A stretch of DNA of 64,000 nt from JAPOXR01 sp964291445. Lineage in GTDB: Bacteria > Pseudomonadota > Alphaproteobacteria > Rhodobacterales > Rhodobacteraceae. Every line of letters starts with the position of its first letter. Within the stretch, counting starts at the first letter, position 1. The stretch is taken from contig OZ219862.1 of the NCBI GenBank assembly GCA_964291445.2, positions 620,001 to 684,000 on the forward strand. The letters run 5' to 3'. The translations under genes and the position numbers were made by a program. The notes beneath the pieces were generated by a model. That model worked only from the letters and a program-made list of their open reading frames with translations. It did not search any database and had not been told where the DNA came from. Positions 18,388-26,324 of this stretch are shown one piece after another.

Positions 18388-19658
18388 GCCTTGCCCTTGG
18401 CATAGATGTCGGCAGTTCGGGCATCCGGACGGCAGTGATCGACGAGGATGGCCGCCTCGTGTCCATGACCCGGAAGGCACATGCCGACCAGGTTGCGGGC
18501 AGGATCGATGCCGAATCATGGTGGGTTGCGGTCAGGCGCTGCATCCAGGTCCAAGCCGCCCACCTGCGCGAGCAGGGCCGCGACCCCATGGAGATTGCCG
18601 CCATCGCCGTCGATGGCACCTCGGGCTCCATGGTGCTGACCGATTCCGCCCTCAAACCGGTCACACGGGCCCTGCTCTACAACGCCGGCGGCTTCCACGA
18701 CGAGGCGGCACGCATCACCCACCTCGCCCCGTCTTGCCATATCACCCGTGGCCCATCCTCGGCCCTGGCCCGGGCCCTCAGGCTGGCAAGCGAGGATCGT
18801 GACGGCCAGGCCCGGCATCTCATGCACCAGGCCGATTTCATCATGGCCAGGCTGACAGGGCAAGGCGGCCATTCCGACCGCAACAACTGCCTGAAGACCG
18901 GCGCCGACCCGGAAACCGGCGCCTGGCCCGGCTGGATCACGAATGCCGGTCTGAACCCGGCGCTGCTGCCGGTCGCCCACCTCCCCGGCGCCTCCATCGC
19001 ACCGATTTCGCCGCCGGTTGCCCGGGTGTTGGGCTTGCCCGCCACCGCCACGATCCATGCCGGCACCACCGACAGTATTGCCGCCTTCCTGGCATGCGCC
19101 GAGCCGCGCCCCGGGATCGCCGTTACCTCGCTTGGCACCACCCTCGCCGTCAAGGCCATGACTGCCAACCGGATCGATGACCCGCAAATCGGCCTCTATT
19201 CCCACAGGCTGGGCGGTGCATGGCTCGCTGGCGGGGCGTCGAATACCGGCGGTGGCGTGCTGGCAAAGTATTTTTCCGTGGACCGGATCGAGGAATTGAG
19301 CTCGCAAATCGATCCGTCACGCCCGCCGGGGCTGAACTACTACCCGCTGCCAGCCGCCGGGGAGCGCTTTCCGGTCAATGATCCCGGAATGCAGCCGCGC
19401 CTTGCGCCGCGGCCAGCAAGCGACGCCCTGTTCCTGCACGGCCTCTTCGAGGGCATGGCTGCAATCGAAGCCGCCTGCTACCAGGCCATCAAGAAGCGGG
19501 GCGGCGGGCATCCACACACGCTCTACACGGCTGGACGGGGCGGCGCCAACCAGGCATGGACCGAGATCCGGAAATCCGTACTGCCGGCGACCCTGCTGTC
19601 GGCCGAACACACGGAGGCGGCCATCGGCACCGCCCGCCTTGCCCACAGGGGAAGATAG
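18384..19658 (+). CDS. FGGY-family carbohydrate kinase (short, ribulokinase-like)
   Basis: Sugar kinase of the FGGY family, 424 residues against the usual 480-520, so a short form. The N-terminal phosphate loop is GIDVGSSGIRTAVID, catalytic Asp lies in GTTDSIAAFLA (about 227-237), and an ATP-binding Gly-rich stretch is GGASNTGGG. The short form with GTTDSIAAF recalls the D-ribulose kinases of plants and cyanobacteria. Start is TTG, overlapping the aldolase stop (TTGA). Last gene of the operon. Likely makes the ketose phosphate cleaved by the neighbouring aldolase. Confidence 0.88.
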   Translation: MSLALGIDVGSSGIRTAVIDEDGRLVSMTRKAHADQVAGRIDAESWWVAVRRCIQVQAAHLREQGRDPMEIAAIAVDGTSGSMVLTDSALKPVTRALLYNAGGFHDEAARITHLAPSCHITRGPSSALARALRLASEDRDGQARHLMHQADFIMARLTGQGGHSDRNNCLKTGADPETGAWPGWITNAGLNPALLPVAHLPGASIAPISPPVARVLGLPATATIHAGTTDSIAAFLACAEPRPGIAVTSLGTTLAVKAMTANRIDDPQIGLYSHRLGGAWLAGGASNTGGGVLAKYFSVDRIEELSSQIDPSRPPGLNYYPLPAAGERFPVNDPGMQPRLAPRPASDALFLHGLFEGMAAIEAACYQAIKKRGGGHPHTLYTAGRGGANQAWTEIRKSVLPATLLSAEHTEAAIGTARLAHRGR

Positions 19659-19866
19659 GCGTCGCAAGTGCAGGAAAGCACCGGCATCATTCACCGGTCG
19701 TCTTGCCCAAAGCGGAAGACCGGCATCGCCGCGAAGGGAAGAAGGCAACATCATTGCCAGCCGATATGGCGGGAAGGCGTGGCAAGGCACCGCGGATCGA
19801 GGGCGGGATCACCACCTCCGGCGGGGACGGCACCACCGGTTCAATCGGCCATGCTCCCCGGTAGTT

Positions 19867-19890
19867 GGCAGGCCCCGGAAGGGACCTGCC
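19867..19890 (-). terminator. possible terminator of the PotD-like gene
   Basis: On the minus strand a 10-bp stem GGCAGGTCCC / GGGGCCTGCC (one T-G pair) with loop TTCC lies 10 bases past the PotD-like stop. No U-run follows, so it could act only weakly or through Rho. It also separates this gene from the convergent kinase operon. Confidence 0.4.
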
Positions 19891-19899
19891 GTCATCAAT

Positions 19900-20943
19900 T
19901 CAGAATCCCGCCTTGATCAGTTCGAACTGCTTGATCATTTCCTCGCGGATTTCGTGGTTCATCGGAACCTGCGGCAACACGGGAACGCTGACTTCGCCCA
20001 ACCCGACCTCGTCGAGCGCTTCCTGGCCCAGCGCATCCATTGCAGCCTGATTGCCATGTCCGTAGCCCCATGCGGTCACCAGGTATTCGGCGGTAACCGG
20101 GTCCATCCATGAATTGAAGAAGTCATACATCTTGTCTTCGGGATTGGGTCCGTCGGTTACATTGACGTAGCCGCAGAACCAGGTCGAGGAGCCTTCGACC
20201 GTCTCGCGATTGGCCTTCACGTCATACCCCTCTGCTGCCATGGTGGTTGGCGTCTCGTTCCAGGCCCAGGATATCAGCACCTCGCCGCTCGACATCAGCT
20301 GGGAAAGTTCTGCGCCATCTGCCCAGTAGGCCCTGACATTCTGGTGCGCCTCCCGCAGCCATGCAGACGCCTTGTCCAGATCCTCGGTGGTGGCAACTGT
20401 CCAGTCACTGAGGCCGGTGGCCAGGAATGCCAGCGCATAGGCGTCGTCGACATTGTCAGCGATCGAGACCCGGCCACTGTATTCCGGGTTCAGGAAGACC
20501 TGCAGCGACTGGATGTCGGCCTCGTCAACCATGTCGGCCCGGTAGGTGACGGCCGTGGACCCCCAGTCGGCGGGAAGCATGAAATACTCGCCATCATAGT
20601 TGAACGCTTCCTTCATGGTTTCATTGACATCGTCCCAGCGGTCAATCCGCGACGGATCAATCGGCTCTATGATGCCGGCATCCCGCCATTTTGAAACTGA
20701 TTGCGAACATGGATGCGAGACATCGGCGCCAAAGCCCGACCGCAATTTGTGGAAGGCCTCCTCTTCCTCGCCGAATTGCGAGTAGGTCGGCACGTCGCCG
20801 TGCATGGCGGCGTAAGGCTTGGAGAATTCGGGATCCTCGTAGCCTGCCCAGTCAAGGATAATCAGACCGTCATCGGCCGCGAATGCAGGCCCGGTCACGA
20901 GGCCTGCCGCCAATGCCAATCCAAGATTGCGTATACTTCTCAT
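19900..20943 (-). CDS. PotD-like polyamine-type ABC binding protein (orphan)
   Basis: Periplasmic binding protein of the spermidine/putrescine (PotD/PotF) family, 347 residues. A Sec signal ends near GPAFA, and the mature protein opens with LIILDWAGYEDPEF. Later segments ADWGSTAVTYRADMV, SIADNVDDAYALAFLATGL and ISWAWNETPTTMA are typical of this family. ATG 20943 is chosen for its AGGAG site and signal peptide; the frame extends much further upstream without features. No ATPase or permease is adjacent, so it may serve a transporter encoded elsewhere, perhaps the PotA-like gene at the left edge. Confidence 0.88.
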   Translation of the reverse strand: MRSIRNLGLALAAGLVTGPAFAADDGLIILDWAGYEDPEFSKPYAAMHGDVPTYSQFGEEEEAFHKLRSGFGADVSHPCSQSVSKWRDAGIIEPIDPSRIDRWDDVNETMKEAFNYDGEYFMLPADWGSTAVTYRADMVDEADIQSLQVFLNPEYSGRVSIADNVDDAYALAFLATGLSDWTVATTEDLDKASAWLREAHQNVRAYWADGAELSQLMSSGEVLISWAWNETPTTMAAEGYDVKANRETVEGSSTWFCGYVNVTDGPNPEDKMYDFFNSWMDPVTAEYLVTAWGYGHGNQAAMDALGQEALDEVGLGEVSVPVLPQVPMNHEIREEMIKQFELIKAGF

Positions 20944-21179
20944 TTCAGATGATCTCCTGTTGTATGTGTCAGTTGGTTCCCGTGTCGACAATCCTTGCCA
21001 GATGGCGGCATTCGGCAACTCGTAATTGATCGCCTGATCCAACAACACCCCGGAATGATCCACCACCCGAAACACGCAACCCCGCCCAGCCGACGGGACA
21101 GGGTCGCTCACCGTTACACCAGTCGCCAAACAGTTCAACATGAATGTACCCGTTCAGCCCGACCTTCGACAGCAGCCGT

Positions 21180-22259
21180 TCACATTGCCAGGAGACGCCC
21201 GTAGCACCAACCTGCCAATGCCGAACCGATCACCGCCGCCGCCAGGTAGAGCAGGAATGGTTGCCACTTCAGAACCGGCGCAATCGCCACCGCTCCCCAG
21301 ACGCTGACGACGCCTCCGGCCACCAGGAATGCCATTGCTGCTCCCGGCGCCATACCAAGCTCGATCAGGCCCCGAACCAGTGGCAGGGCGGCATATCCTT
21401 CCAGGTAGATCGGCGCCCCGACCACGACCGCAAGCGGAATGGCCCAGGGCGACTCCTCGCCCACCAGCGCTGCCAACGCCGTTGGCTCGAGAATTGCCCC
21501 CAGCATGTGCTCGGCAAGAAATGCCGGCACCAGGCAGACCAGGACCAGCCTCGTCATCGCCATGACCTGGCGACGGAATTCGGCCCGGCCCGGCCGGTCC
21601 TTCCAGATGCGCGGCCTGAATTCGACGTCTCCGCACCCGGCCTGCCTTCCGAACTGATCGACAATCCTGTTTGCCCGCAGCGGATTTGCCGTCCACGAAT
21701 TCCGACCAACGCCACTGAACATGATGCCGCCCAGCAGCCCCAGGCAAAAGGCGGCCACGGTCTTGCCAATGGCAAATTCCCAACCGAGAAGGGCCGCGGT
21801 CGCCGCCATCATCGCCGGGTCGGTGACCGGCGAGGACAGCCAGAAGGCCATGGCAACCGCCAGCGGCATTCCTGCTGCCAGCAGCGACACCATCAGCGGA
21901 AGAACCATGACTCCGCATACCGGTGTGACCGCCCCGATCGCCGACGCGGCCACGATCATGGCCGGAGTCCCGCCGGTGAGCCTGGCGGCAATCCGCTCGC
22001 CGGCACCGCTGGCACTCACCCAGCCGGCGACAAGAATTCCCGGAACCAGAAGCGGCGCCACCTCGACCAGGTTCTGCACGACAAAGGCGAGAGCCCGGAA
22101 GACCCGGTCATCCACCATGGCAGCCACGGCAACGGTCAGGGCTCCGGTGGCAGCAATCCAGACAGGCCGACGGTTGGCGGCGATCCATGCAGGTTGGCGG
22201 TCGACGATATCCGCGACCACCGGACCGAAGGAGATCCTATCCAGCCACGGCCGAGCCAT
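21180..22259 (-). CDS. ArsP-type permease family protein (DUF318)
   Basis: Integral membrane protein of 359 residues with 8-10 hydrophobic segments in two halves. The halves carry the repeat-like motifs of the ArsP_1/DUF318 permeases: TPVCGVMVLPLMVSLLAAG, SSPVTDPAMM and, in the second half, VVVGAPIYLEGYAALPLV. A hydrophilic loop of about 60 residues (near 180-240) joins them. Some family members export organoarsenicals, but no arsenic gene is nearby, so the substrate is open. Its start lies 23 bases inside the upstream nitroreductase gene on the same strand. Confidence 0.82.
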   Translation of the reverse strand: MARPWLDRISFGPVVADIVDRQPAWIAANRRPVWIAATGALTVAVAAMVDDRVFRALAFVVQNLVEVAPLLVPGILVAGWVSASGAGERIAARLTGGTPAMIVAASAIGAVTPVCGVMVLPLMVSLLAAGMPLAVAMAFWLSSPVTDPAMMAATAALLGWEFAIGKTVAAFCLGLLGGIMFSGVGRNSWTANPLRANRIVDQFGRQAGCGDVEFRPRIWKDRPGRAEFRRQVMAMTRLVLVCLVPAFLAEHMLGAILEPTALAALVGEESPWAIPLAVVVGAPIYLEGYAALPLVRGLIELGMAPGAAMAFLVAGGVVSVWGAVAIAPVLKWQPFLLYLAAAVIGSALAGWCYGRLLAM

Positions 22260-22830
22260 TGAACCATTGGGTTATGGCCGAAATCTCCGGTCGGGGACGA
22301 TCGGGTGGCGCGGATGCGCAGCTGCCGATATGAACGAAGCCGGCAATGAATTCATGTTGCGCCAGCCCGAAGACCTCCTGCCTGAATTCCGGGTCATGGG
22401 CACCGAAACCGGTCACCCAGCTGGCAGCCCATCCCGAGGCCATCGCCGCATTCAGGAGCGACAGGCAGACAGCCCCCGCCGACAGCGTCTGCTCGATACG
22501 GGGAATCTTTGCCTCGAGGTCAGGCGACCCCACCACGGCCACAATCAGGCTGGCCCTGGCAAATACCTCGGCAGCCTTGCCGACCAGCGATTCGGCCTTG
22601 CCCATCTCCAGCCCGCGCCGTTGCAGCCGGTCGGCAATGCCGGCCATGGCCGGCTGCTCAATGACGATGAACCTCCACGGTTCAAGCTTTCCGTGATCGG
22701 GAACCCTGGCGGCGATCGCCAACAGGTCCTGCAGCTGGTCCCGGGTCGGCACCGGCGGCGAAATGACCAGCGTCGGCGAGGATCGGCGGCTGCGCATGTA
22801 ATCGAGAACCTGGGTGTTTTCAGTCGACAT
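22237..22830 (-). CDS. nitroreductase family protein
   Basis: FMN-dependent nitroreductase-fold oxidoreductase, about 197 residues. It begins MSTENTQVLDYMRSRRS (FMN-phosphate-binding arginines) at ATG 22830, and carries ARVPDHGKLEPWRFIVI, the RutE/YdjA-like substrate and FMN region, plus SAGAVCLSLLNAAMASGWAA, the dimer helix. The longer upstream frame has no ribosome site. It overlaps the ArsP-like gene by 23 bases, suggesting one transcript. The physiological substrate is unknown. Confidence 0.88.
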   Translation of the reverse strand: MSTENTQVLDYMRSRRSSPTLVISPPVPTRDQLQDLLAIAARVPDHGKLEPWRFIVIEQPAMAGIADRLQRRGLEMGKAESLVGKAAEVFARASLIVAVVGSPDLEAKIPRIEQTLSAGAVCLSLLNAAMASGWAASWVTGFGAHDPEFRQEVFGLAQHEFIAGFVHIGSCASAPPDRPRPEISAITQWFNGSAVAG

Positions 22831-23142
22831 GTCGGTCCTTTCAGGTCTGTTGGCCGGCCCCGGCGCTGACCTGCCTCCAAGAGTCAGCAAATACACCGCC
22901 ATCGCCATCCCGGCTTGATCCTGCGCGATTATGCCGCAAAGCGCGGCGTTTCAACCATACTCTGGATCCGTCCGATCCCGAACCGGCCATGTTCGTCAAC
23001 AAGGCAACACCCGCATCGACTGCCAGTGCGGGCGGCAGGGGTTGATGCCGCTCCTGACCTGGACGCGGAGTACTGCAACATGTTTTCCGGCCAGGCCAGG
23101 AACCGCCTGCCAGCGAAGGCAGCGTCATGCCGCCAGGTTCTG
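22831..23142. other. 312-base gap, nothing recognised
   Basis: Region between the nitroreductase start and the end of the Fic-like gene, both on the minus strand. It should hold the nitroreductase promoter. No hairpin with a U-run, RNA gene or supported reading frame was found. Confidence 0.4.
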
Positions 23143-23754
23143 TCATGTCCTGCCTGCGATCTCCTCCACAAACCTGACCAATGGACCGAACTCGAAACCA
23201 TCTGCCGACCGCAACGCCGCGATGTATCGGGTGCGGTGATCATTGCCTGCGGCGAGTGTCCCGTCGCCGGACCAATCGAGGGCGGCGCCAGAATCCATCG
23301 TGGCCAGGTATGACTCTGCCATTATCCTCGCCCAGCGTCCGTTGCCGTTGGCGAATGGATGAACCCACACCAATTTGTGATGGAAGCGTGCGGTGGCTTC
23401 CAGCGGCTCGTAGCTGCCGTTGTTGCGCCAGTATCGGGCATCGTCGAGGCAGCTGCGCATCTCGGTCGAGATCTGCCAGGCCGGCACACCGATGTTCTTC
23501 CCGGTCAGGCGGTAGACGCCCGCCCAATTCCAGACTCTGCCGAACAGGCGCTTGTGTGTTTCTCGTGATGCTTGGTCGGTCAGGACGTCAAGTTTGTTGG
23601 GCCGTCGGTCCAGCCATGTCAGCCCCTCGATGATGTTCTCGCCTTCCAACTCGTTCAACTCGCCGCGCGTCGAGATGTGCCTGGCGCTGATGCCGAACAG
23701 TTCGTCGGGCGTCAGCGGTGTCGCTCCATCGGGTTCGTGCAACTCAAGCGTCAC
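23143..23754 (-). CDS. Fic-domain protein, mobile mystery protein B family
   Basis: Fic-fold protein of 203 residues, matching the 'mobile mystery protein B' (TIGR02613-like) family that travels with an HTH partner. The catalytic motif is complete: HPFANGNGRWAR (His132 to Arg143). Upstream are ATPLTPDELFG, RGELNELEGENI and GKNIGVPAWQI, all family hallmarks. The frame is open further upstream, but a GTG at 23754 overlaps the partner stop by GTGA and gives the right N-terminus. Fic enzymes usually transfer AMP to a target protein; the target here is unknown. Likely the effector of a toxin-antitoxin-like pair. Confidence 0.88.
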   Translation of the reverse strand: MTLELHEPDGATPLTPDELFGISARHISTRGELNELEGENIIEGLTWLDRRPNKLDVLTDQASRETHKRLFGRVWNWAGVYRLTGKNIGVPAWQISTEMRSCLDDARYWRNNGSYEPLEATARFHHKLVWVHPFANGNGRWARIMAESYLATMDSGAALDWSGDGTLAAGNDHRTRYIAALRSADGFEFGPLVRFVEEIAGRT

Positions 23755-24212
23755 TTCCAGAAGTCCCTTGGCATCTCGCGGGCGAAATCGCTTGCCAGAT
23801 CCTCGACCATCTCGTCCTGGCTGCGCAGGCCCTCGGTCTGCCCTTCCAGGGCCAATTGCGCGCGGGTGCGCCGGATAATGCGATTGGCTTTCCTGCGGGC
23901 CTGGCTCATGACGATGCCTTCCACCGTGCCCTGGCGCGGGATGATCGCGTAGACGAGCTTGCCACCCATCGCCTCGCCCATCCTTTCGAGCTGGTTCAAC
24001 GAAATTGTTCCGGCCCGTTCGTTCCGGATGGAGCTGTAGACGCTGTTTCGGGACACACCCAACAGCTCGGCAAGAGCGGGTACATTCATGCCGATGGCTT
24101 CCTGGAAGGTCGAAATCCAGCCGCCAAACGGTTTTGCGAGGGCCGTTGCCGCTTGACCGGCTTGATTGACCTTTTCTTCTGCCTGGCGCTGTTTTGCAGT
24201 TGAGACGGACAT
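23751..24212 (-). CDS. HTH regulator, mobile mystery protein A family
   Basis: Helix-turn-helix protein of 153 residues, the 'mobile mystery protein A' (TIGR02612-like) partner of the Fic protein. The HTH spans about 35-90 (MNVPALAELLGVSRNSVYSS, with GGWISTFQEAIG before it), then the family strand GKLVYAIIPRQGTVEGIV and a basic helix (ARRKANRIIRRTRAQ). The ATG at 24212 follows an AGGGG site. The frame continues upstream for another 340 codons but without any family features. It should repress its own promoter at 24249-24298. Confidence 0.88.
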   Translation of the reverse strand: MSVSTAKQRQAEEKVNQAGQAATALAKPFGGWISTFQEAIGMNVPALAELLGVSRNSVYSSIRNERAGTISLNQLERMGEAMGGKLVYAIIPRQGTVEGIVMSQARRKANRIIRRTRAQLALEGQTEGLRSQDEMVEDLASDFAREMPRDFWK

Positions 24213-24248
24213 TTGCAGACCCCTGGTTATGCATGATGAGAAGAATGT

Positions 24249-24298
24249 AATACTGACGTATAACAAGTACATCCGTCTTGCAATACTGTGGTATGACA
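24249..24298. promoter_or_regulatory. two operator repeats upstream of the HTH/Fic pair
   Basis: AATACTGACGTATAACA (24249-24265) and AATACTGTGGTATGACA (24282-24298) are near-identical 17-base repeats on the same face of the helix, 33 bases apart (about three turns). Each contains the dyad ATAC-N4-GTAT. They lie 36-86 bases upstream of the HTH gene start in an AT-rich stretch. Binding by the HTH protein for autoregulation is the natural reading. Confidence 0.62.
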
Positions 24299-24324
24299 TA
24301 TGTGTCAGGTCAGTCACCCTGAAC

Positions 24325-24360
24325 CTATTGGCCGCCCCTCGCAGGGTCCCGGGCCAATAG
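24325..24360. repeat. CTATTGGCC/GGCCAATAG hairpin, copy 1
   Basis: Perfect 9-bp arms CTATTGGCC (24325-24333) and GGCCAATAG (24352-24360) around an 18-base GC-rich centre. The left arm continues GCCC and the right arm is preceded by GGG as in copy 2 at 59511-59547. The element lies just behind the operators of the HTH/Fic pair. Confidence 0.6.
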
Positions 24361-24775
24361 CACCAACCCATGGCAAGACTCGCCATGCCGAATAGAGATA
24401 CAGCCCAGGTTGAAGGTCTCGTTGTCTTGTCCGAATTGTCAGCCGAGCCGGAATTCCTGGAGCCGGATACATGAAGATTCCGGGAAACTCGGCACGCAAC
24501 GAAATGCTTGCGGCATTGTGCCGGCATACCGACAAGCCACGCATGCCGGGCAAATTCTCGTCGGTGACCGGCCATCACCGAAAACACGCGTCCGCCACCT
24601 TCGAGGCTCGAGGCAGACACAGGCTTCGGAAGCAGGGTCACAAGCAAGTTCTCCCATGGCAGCGCCGCGGAGGCCTTGGAGCGAATTTGCGGCAAGCGCA
24701 TCAAGCCGCCCCATCCCGCTGGTCGCTCTTGTCCGCATCCAATTCCTGCCTCGGTGCCCGTGCGGGGTTCGGCAA

Positions 24776-25528
24776 TCAGGAAAGATCGGTGCGGATCGGG
24801 GATGCGGCCAGCAATCCGCCATCGACGGTGATACACTGGCCGGTGACGAATTCCGACTCCGGTGCGATCAGCCATGCGACTGCCCGGGCGACATCGCCTG
24901 GCTTGCCAAAGCGTCCGGCCGGGTGGCGGGACCTGGCATCTCCGGCCACTGCTTCCGCATCCTTCGCCAGGGAGAAGGCGGCCTCGACCATGTCGGTCAT
25001 GATCCATCCCGGACAGACGGCATTGCACCTGATATCCGGCCCGTGGTCGACGGCAATCGACCGGGTCAGCGCGTGCACGAATCCCTTCGAGGCGTTGTAG
25101 AGTGCCATGGACGGATCGGATGCCATGCCGGATATCGAACCTATATTGACGATCGACCCTCCCCCGGCCTGCCGCATGACCGGGATGAAGGCCCGGCAGC
25201 AATTGAACACCCCCCGGCAATTGGTCCCGATCAGCGCCTCCCAATCCTCGTCGGTCGATTCCGTCACCGTCTTTTCGACCTGGATGCCGGCATTGTTGAC
25301 CAGCACGCCAACTTCGTCTCCGGCACTGGCGGCAAATCCGGACAATTGGCGGGCTGCCTCCGCATCGGCAATATCAGCGGTCATCCACTGGATGGATGAA
25401 TCGAGCTCCCGGGGCCTGCCTCCCCGGCTGCAACCAACGACCAGCCAGCCACGGTCAGCGAGCAATTCGGCGATGGCCCGTCCGATGCCACGGCTGGCGC
25501 CGGTGACGACTGCAACTCTCCTGGTCAT
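24776..25528 (-). CDS. SDR-family oxidoreductase
   Basis: Short-chain dehydrogenase/reductase, 250 residues. The cofactor loop TGASRGIG (about 9-16), the NNAG motif, catalytic Ser in NIGSISG, and YNASK (Tyr and Lys) are all present. Acidic or basic residues after strand 2 (GCSRGGRPRE) suggest NADP(H) preference. ATG 25528 gives MTRRVAVVTG. It shows clear similarity to the next gene (shared GI..EKTV and TDEDW-like segments), so the two may be paralogues acting on successive intermediates. Third gene of the Rieske-SDR-SDR operon. Confidence 0.9.
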   Translation of the reverse strand: MTRRVAVVTGASRGIGRAIAELLADRGWLVVGCSRGGRPRELDSSIQWMTADIADAEAARQLSGFAASAGDEVGVLVNNAGIQVEKTVTESTDEDWEALIGTNCRGVFNCCRAFIPVMRQAGGGSIVNIGSISGMASDPSMALYNASKGFVHALTRSIAVDHGPDIRCNAVCPGWIMTDMVEAAFSLAKDAEAVAGDARSRHPAGRFGKPGDVARAVAWLIAPESEFVTGQCITVDGGLLAASPIRTDLS

Positions 25529-25577
25529 TCTTCCCCGTACTCCCGCCTCGAGGCAAAATTGTCGCTGCACATTCCGA

Positions 25578-26324
25578 CTACAGGCGCATCTGCTGGACCT
25601 GGGCCGTCAGCCCTCCATCCATCACCCAGAGCTGGCCGGACGCATAGCGTGCCTCGTCGGATGCCAGGAACAGGACCAGGCCAGCGATGTCATCCGGGGT
25701 TCCGATCCTGCGGATCGGGTGAATGTCCCTGATGACCTGCCTGAGCGATTCGGCATCGCCTCGCTCGCCAAAGAAGCTCTGCAGCATCGGTGTATCCACG
25801 TAACCCGGACATACGGCATTCACCCGAATTCCTTCGGGGCCATGATCGCAGGCCATCGCCCTGGTCAGCGCATGAACCGCCCCCTTGGTGGCGCAATAGG
25901 CGGCCAGTTCGGGATCGGCCATGAACCCGTCATAGGAGCCGAAATTGACGATCGACGGCGCCGGCGACTTGCGCAGCAGCGGCAGTGCCGCCTTCGACAC
26001 CAGGAACATGCCGGTGACGTTGACGGCAAAGATCCGCTCCCATTCCTCCAGCGAGGTGTGTTCGACCGTCTTCTCGATTTCAATGCCGGCGGCGTTGACC
26101 AGGATGTCCAGCCTGCCCAACTCCCGTTCGGCCTGGCTGAACAGGGCAGCGACGGAGTCTTCGCAGGTGACATCAAGGTGGCGATATTCCCAGCCTGCCT
26201 TTTCCACGATGTCGGCCGCCCACGGAATTGCACCCTCTTCGGCAAACCGCCGGCAGATGGCGTCGCCAATCCCGCCGCAGCCACCGGTGATGATGGCAGT
26301 CCTGCCTTCCAGCCTTCCGGTCAT
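25578..26324 (-). CDS. SDR-family oxidoreductase
   Basis: Short-chain dehydrogenase/reductase, 248 residues: TGGCGGIG (about 13-20), NAAG, Ser in NFGSYDG, and YCATK with the catalytic Tyr and Lys. The aspartate in WAADIVEK after strand 2 fits NAD(H). ATG overlaps the Rieske gene stop by ATGA. It probably oxidises or reduces the product of the Rieske oxygenase; the compound is unknown. Confidence 0.9.
   Translation of the reverse strand: MTGRLEGRTAIITGGCGGIGDAICRRFAEEGAIPWAADIVEKAGWEYRHLDVTCEDSVAALFSQAERELGRLDILVNAAGIEIEKTVEHTSLEEWERIFAVNVTGMFLVSKAALPLLRKSPAPSIVNFGSYDGFMADPELAAYCATKGAVHALTRAMACDHGPEGIRVNAVCPGYVDTPMLQSFFGERGDAESLRQVIRDIHPIRRIGTPDDIAGLVLFLASDEARYASGQLWVMDGGLTAQVQQMRL

Larger units (their letters stand above)
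24213..24775. other. 563-base gap with operators and a hairpin, otherwise unassigned
   Basis: Holds the promoter and two operator-like repeats of the HTH/Fic pair (24249-24298) and a CTATTGGCC-type hairpin (24325-24360), both listed separately. From 24361 to 24775 I see no supported gene on either strand. Long open frames here are by-products of the high GC content. Confidence 0.5.

Noticed and set aside
24213..25244. N-terminal extension of the HTH gene frame by about 340 codons
   Set aside because: The extension runs antisense to nothing real at first and then through the SDR gene in another frame. It has no family features, and ATG 24212 with a ribosome site begins the family sequence.
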